Assembly (NCBI GenBank): GCA_028292565.1
Contig: JAQGMD010000431.1
Span: 1 to 7,859 of the forward strand
Length of the DNA stretch: 7,859 bases
From: Burkholderia sp.
GTDB lineage: Bacteria; Pseudomonadota; Gammaproteobacteria; Burkholderiales; Burkholderiaceae
Reading direction: 5' to 3'
A model generated the notes under the pieces. It had not been told where the DNA came from. It saw only the letters and a list, made by a program, of their open reading frames with translations, and searched no databases. The position numbers and the translations under genes were made by a program. Below are positions 6,421 through 7,859 of this stretch, piece after piece; position 1 is the first letter of the stretch, and every line of letters starts with the position of its first letter.

Positions 6421-7812
6421 ATGGATAATTTTTGGCAGACTTGTTCCACTCAGCTGGAGCAAGAGCTCACGCCTCAACAATTTAGCGCATGGATTAAGCC
6501 GTTAGCGCCGCTCGACTACGAGGACGGCCGACTACGCATCGCCGCGCCGAATCGATTCAAGCTCGACTGGGTAAAAACCCAGTTCGCCAGCCGCATCACC
6601 ACACTCGCCGCAGAATACTGGCAAGCGCCGGTCGAGGTACTGTTCGTGCTCGATCCGCGTCTGAACGCGCCGAGGCGGCCGGCCGTCGCCGCCACGGCGG
6701 TGGTGAATGGCCACGCCAATAATGGCTCCGCAGATCCAATCGAAACCCTGTATCGCAACGAGCCGCCACCGCCCGATACCTCCCGCCGCGAGCAAAGCCG
6801 GATCAACACCGCACTGACATTCGAAAGTTTTGTTACCGGTAAGGCGAACCAGTTGGCCCGCGCTGCCGCCATTCAGGTGGCGAACAATCCGGGCGTTTCA
6901 TATAACCCGCTGTTCCTGTACGGCGGGGTCGGGCTCGGTAAAACCCACTTGATCCACGCGATCGGTAATCAGGTACTCGCCGATAACCCGGGCACGAAGA
7001 TCCGCTATATTCACGCAGAACAGTATGTTCGCGACGTAGTGACTGCTTACCAACGAAAAGGCTTCGACGACTTCAAGCGCTATTACCATTCGCTGGATTT
7101 GCTGCTGATCGATGATATTCAGTTCTTTGCAGGCAAGAGCCGCACGCAGGAAGAATTCTTCTATGCGTTCGAGGCGCTGATTGCCGCAAAGAAGCAAATC
7201 ATCATTACCAGCGATACCTACCCGAAGGAAATCTCAGGCATGGACGACCGCCTGATTTCCCGCTTTGATTCCGGCCTGACGGCCGCGGTCGAGCCGCCGG
7301 AACTGGAAATGCGCGTTGCAATCCTGCTCAAGAAGGCCAGCCAGGAAGGCGCCGTCCTGTCGGATGACGTCGCGTTTTTCGTCGCCAAGCACCTGCGCTC
7401 GAACGTTCGCGAACTCGAGGGCGCGCTGCGCAAAATCCTCGCGTACTCCCGCTTCCACGGGAAGGAAATCACGATCGACATTGTCAAGGAAGCATTGAAA
7501 GATCTGCTTTCGGTACAAAATAGGCAGATATCGGTAGAGAACATTCAGAAGACGGTCGCGGACTTCTTCAATATCAAAGTGGCCGATATGTATTCAAAGA
7601 AGCGGCCCGCCAATATTGCCCGCCCGCGCCAGATCGCCATGTACCTGGCCAAAGAGTTAACGCAGAAAAGCCTGCCGGAAATCGGTGAGTTGTTCGGCGG
7701 CCGCGACCACACCACCGTGCTGCACGCGGTGCGCAAGATCGCAGGCGACCGGCAAAAGAACGCTGAGTGCAACCACGAGTTGCACGTGCTGGAACAGACC
7801 CTGAAGGGCTGA
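6421..7812 (+). CDS. dnaA: Chromosomal replication initiator protein DnaA
   Basis: The product is 463 residues, within the usual range. Domain I (about 1-80) opens with [22 protein letters not shown] variable linker (about 81-125) follows, rich in Ala, Pro and Asn. The AAA+ domain III begins at [15 protein letters not shown] (132-146) and shows Walker A GGVGLGKT (168-175), Walker B LLLIDD (227-232), a sensor 1 ITSDTYP region (262-268), the RLISRF segment with the likely arginine finger (277-282), and the sensor 2 region [10 protein letters not shown] (327-336). Domain IV ends with the DnaA-box-binding signature [11 protein letters not shown] (426-436). DnaA-ATP binds DnaA boxes at the origin, melts the duplex and recruits the helicase. 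The ATG is fixed by domain I homology; only a weak GGA lies upstream as ribosome binding site. It is transcribed away from rpmH, and dnaN would be the expected next gene outside the window. Confidence 0.99.
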   Translation: MDNFWQTCSTQLEQELTPQQFSAWIKPLAPLDYEDGRLRIAAPNRFKLDWVKTQFASRITTLAAEYWQAPVEVLFVLDPRLNAPRRPAVAATAVVNGHANNGSADPIETLYRNEPPPPDTSRREQSRINTALTFESFVTGKANQLARAAAIQVANNPGVSYNPLFLYGGVGLGKTHLIHAIGNQVLADNPGTKIRYIHAEQYVRDVVTAYQRKGFDDFKRYYHSLDLLLIDDIQFFAGKSRTQEEFFYAFEALIAAKKQIIITSDTYPKEISGMDDRLISRFDSGLTAAVEPPELEMRVAILLKKASQEGAVLSDDVAFFVAKHLRSNVRELEGALRKILAYSRFHGKEITIDIVKEALKDLLSVQNRQISVENIQKTVADFFNIKVADMYSKKRPANIARPRQIAMYLAKELTQKSLPEIGELFGGRDHTTVLHAVRKIAGDRQKNAECNHELHVLEQTLKG

Positions 7813-7826
7813 TCCGACTGAACTCA

Positions 7827-7851
7827 GCCGGGGGTAGCAATTGCTCCCGGC
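7827..7851 (+). repeat. Stem-loop just downstream of dnaA
   Basis: GCCGGG (7827-7832) pairs with CCCGGC (7846-7851), enclosing the 10-base palindrome AGCAATTGCT (7836-7845). A GGT bulge on the left side interrupts the helix. No T-run follows before the window ends, so it does not look like a standard intrinsic terminator. It could be a processing or attenuating hairpin between dnaA and the next gene. Confidence 0.5.
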
Positions 7852-7859
7852 AGTAGGCA

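Noticed and set aside
1..7859. CRISPR arrays, insertion sequences, tRNA or rRNA genes
   Set aside because: No regularly spaced direct repeats, transposase-like frames, terminal inverted repeats with target duplications, or RNA gene signatures were seen.

Overview
This is the chromosomal replication-origin neighbourhood of a Gram-negative bacterium, most likely a betaproteobacterium of the order Burkholderiales and probably close to Oxalobacteraceae. I infer this from the gene order (dnaA diverging from rpmH-rnpA-yidD-yidC-mnmE), the moderately high GC content, and the sequence character of DnaA, MnmE and YidC. It was judged by eye, without a database search.

Layout. Bases 1-225 are the 3' end of a type IV pilin-like gene (+), closed by a strong intrinsic terminator. 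Next comes a polytopic membrane protein of the Wzy/WaaL/PglL family (379-1911, +), a likely pilin or general O-oligosaccharyltransferase. It converges on mnmE (2017-3399, -). Upstream of mnmE on the minus strand lies an intrinsic terminator, then yidC (3504-5180), yidD (5216-5494), rnpA (5491-5865) and rpmH (5891-6025), all on the minus strand. rpmH is read from a strong sigma70-type promoter around 6132-6161. The 395-base rpmH-dnaA gap holds divergent promoters, one perfect DnaA box and a perfect 19-bp inverted repeat. dnaA (6421-7812, +) is complete. The last 47 bases hold a stem-loop and no gene start.

How the genes work together. rpmH, rnpA, yidD and yidC encode a ribosomal protein, the protein subunit of RNase P, and two factors linked to membrane-protein insertion. 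MnmE modifies wobble uridines in tRNA. DnaA starts chromosome replication and probably represses its own promoter, because its box covers the predicted -35 element. The pilin and oligosaccharyltransferase genes at the left are an accessory surface module beside this core cluster; their adjacency suggests pilin O-glycosylation.

Most of the window is ordinary housekeeping DNA, and I see no new multi-gene system. The least explained elements are the 19-bp inverted repeat in the predicted dnaA leader, an 11-bp perfect hairpin inside rnpA, an open reading-frame extension of rnpA back into rpmH, and a cysteine-free pilin C-terminus next to a ligase gene.
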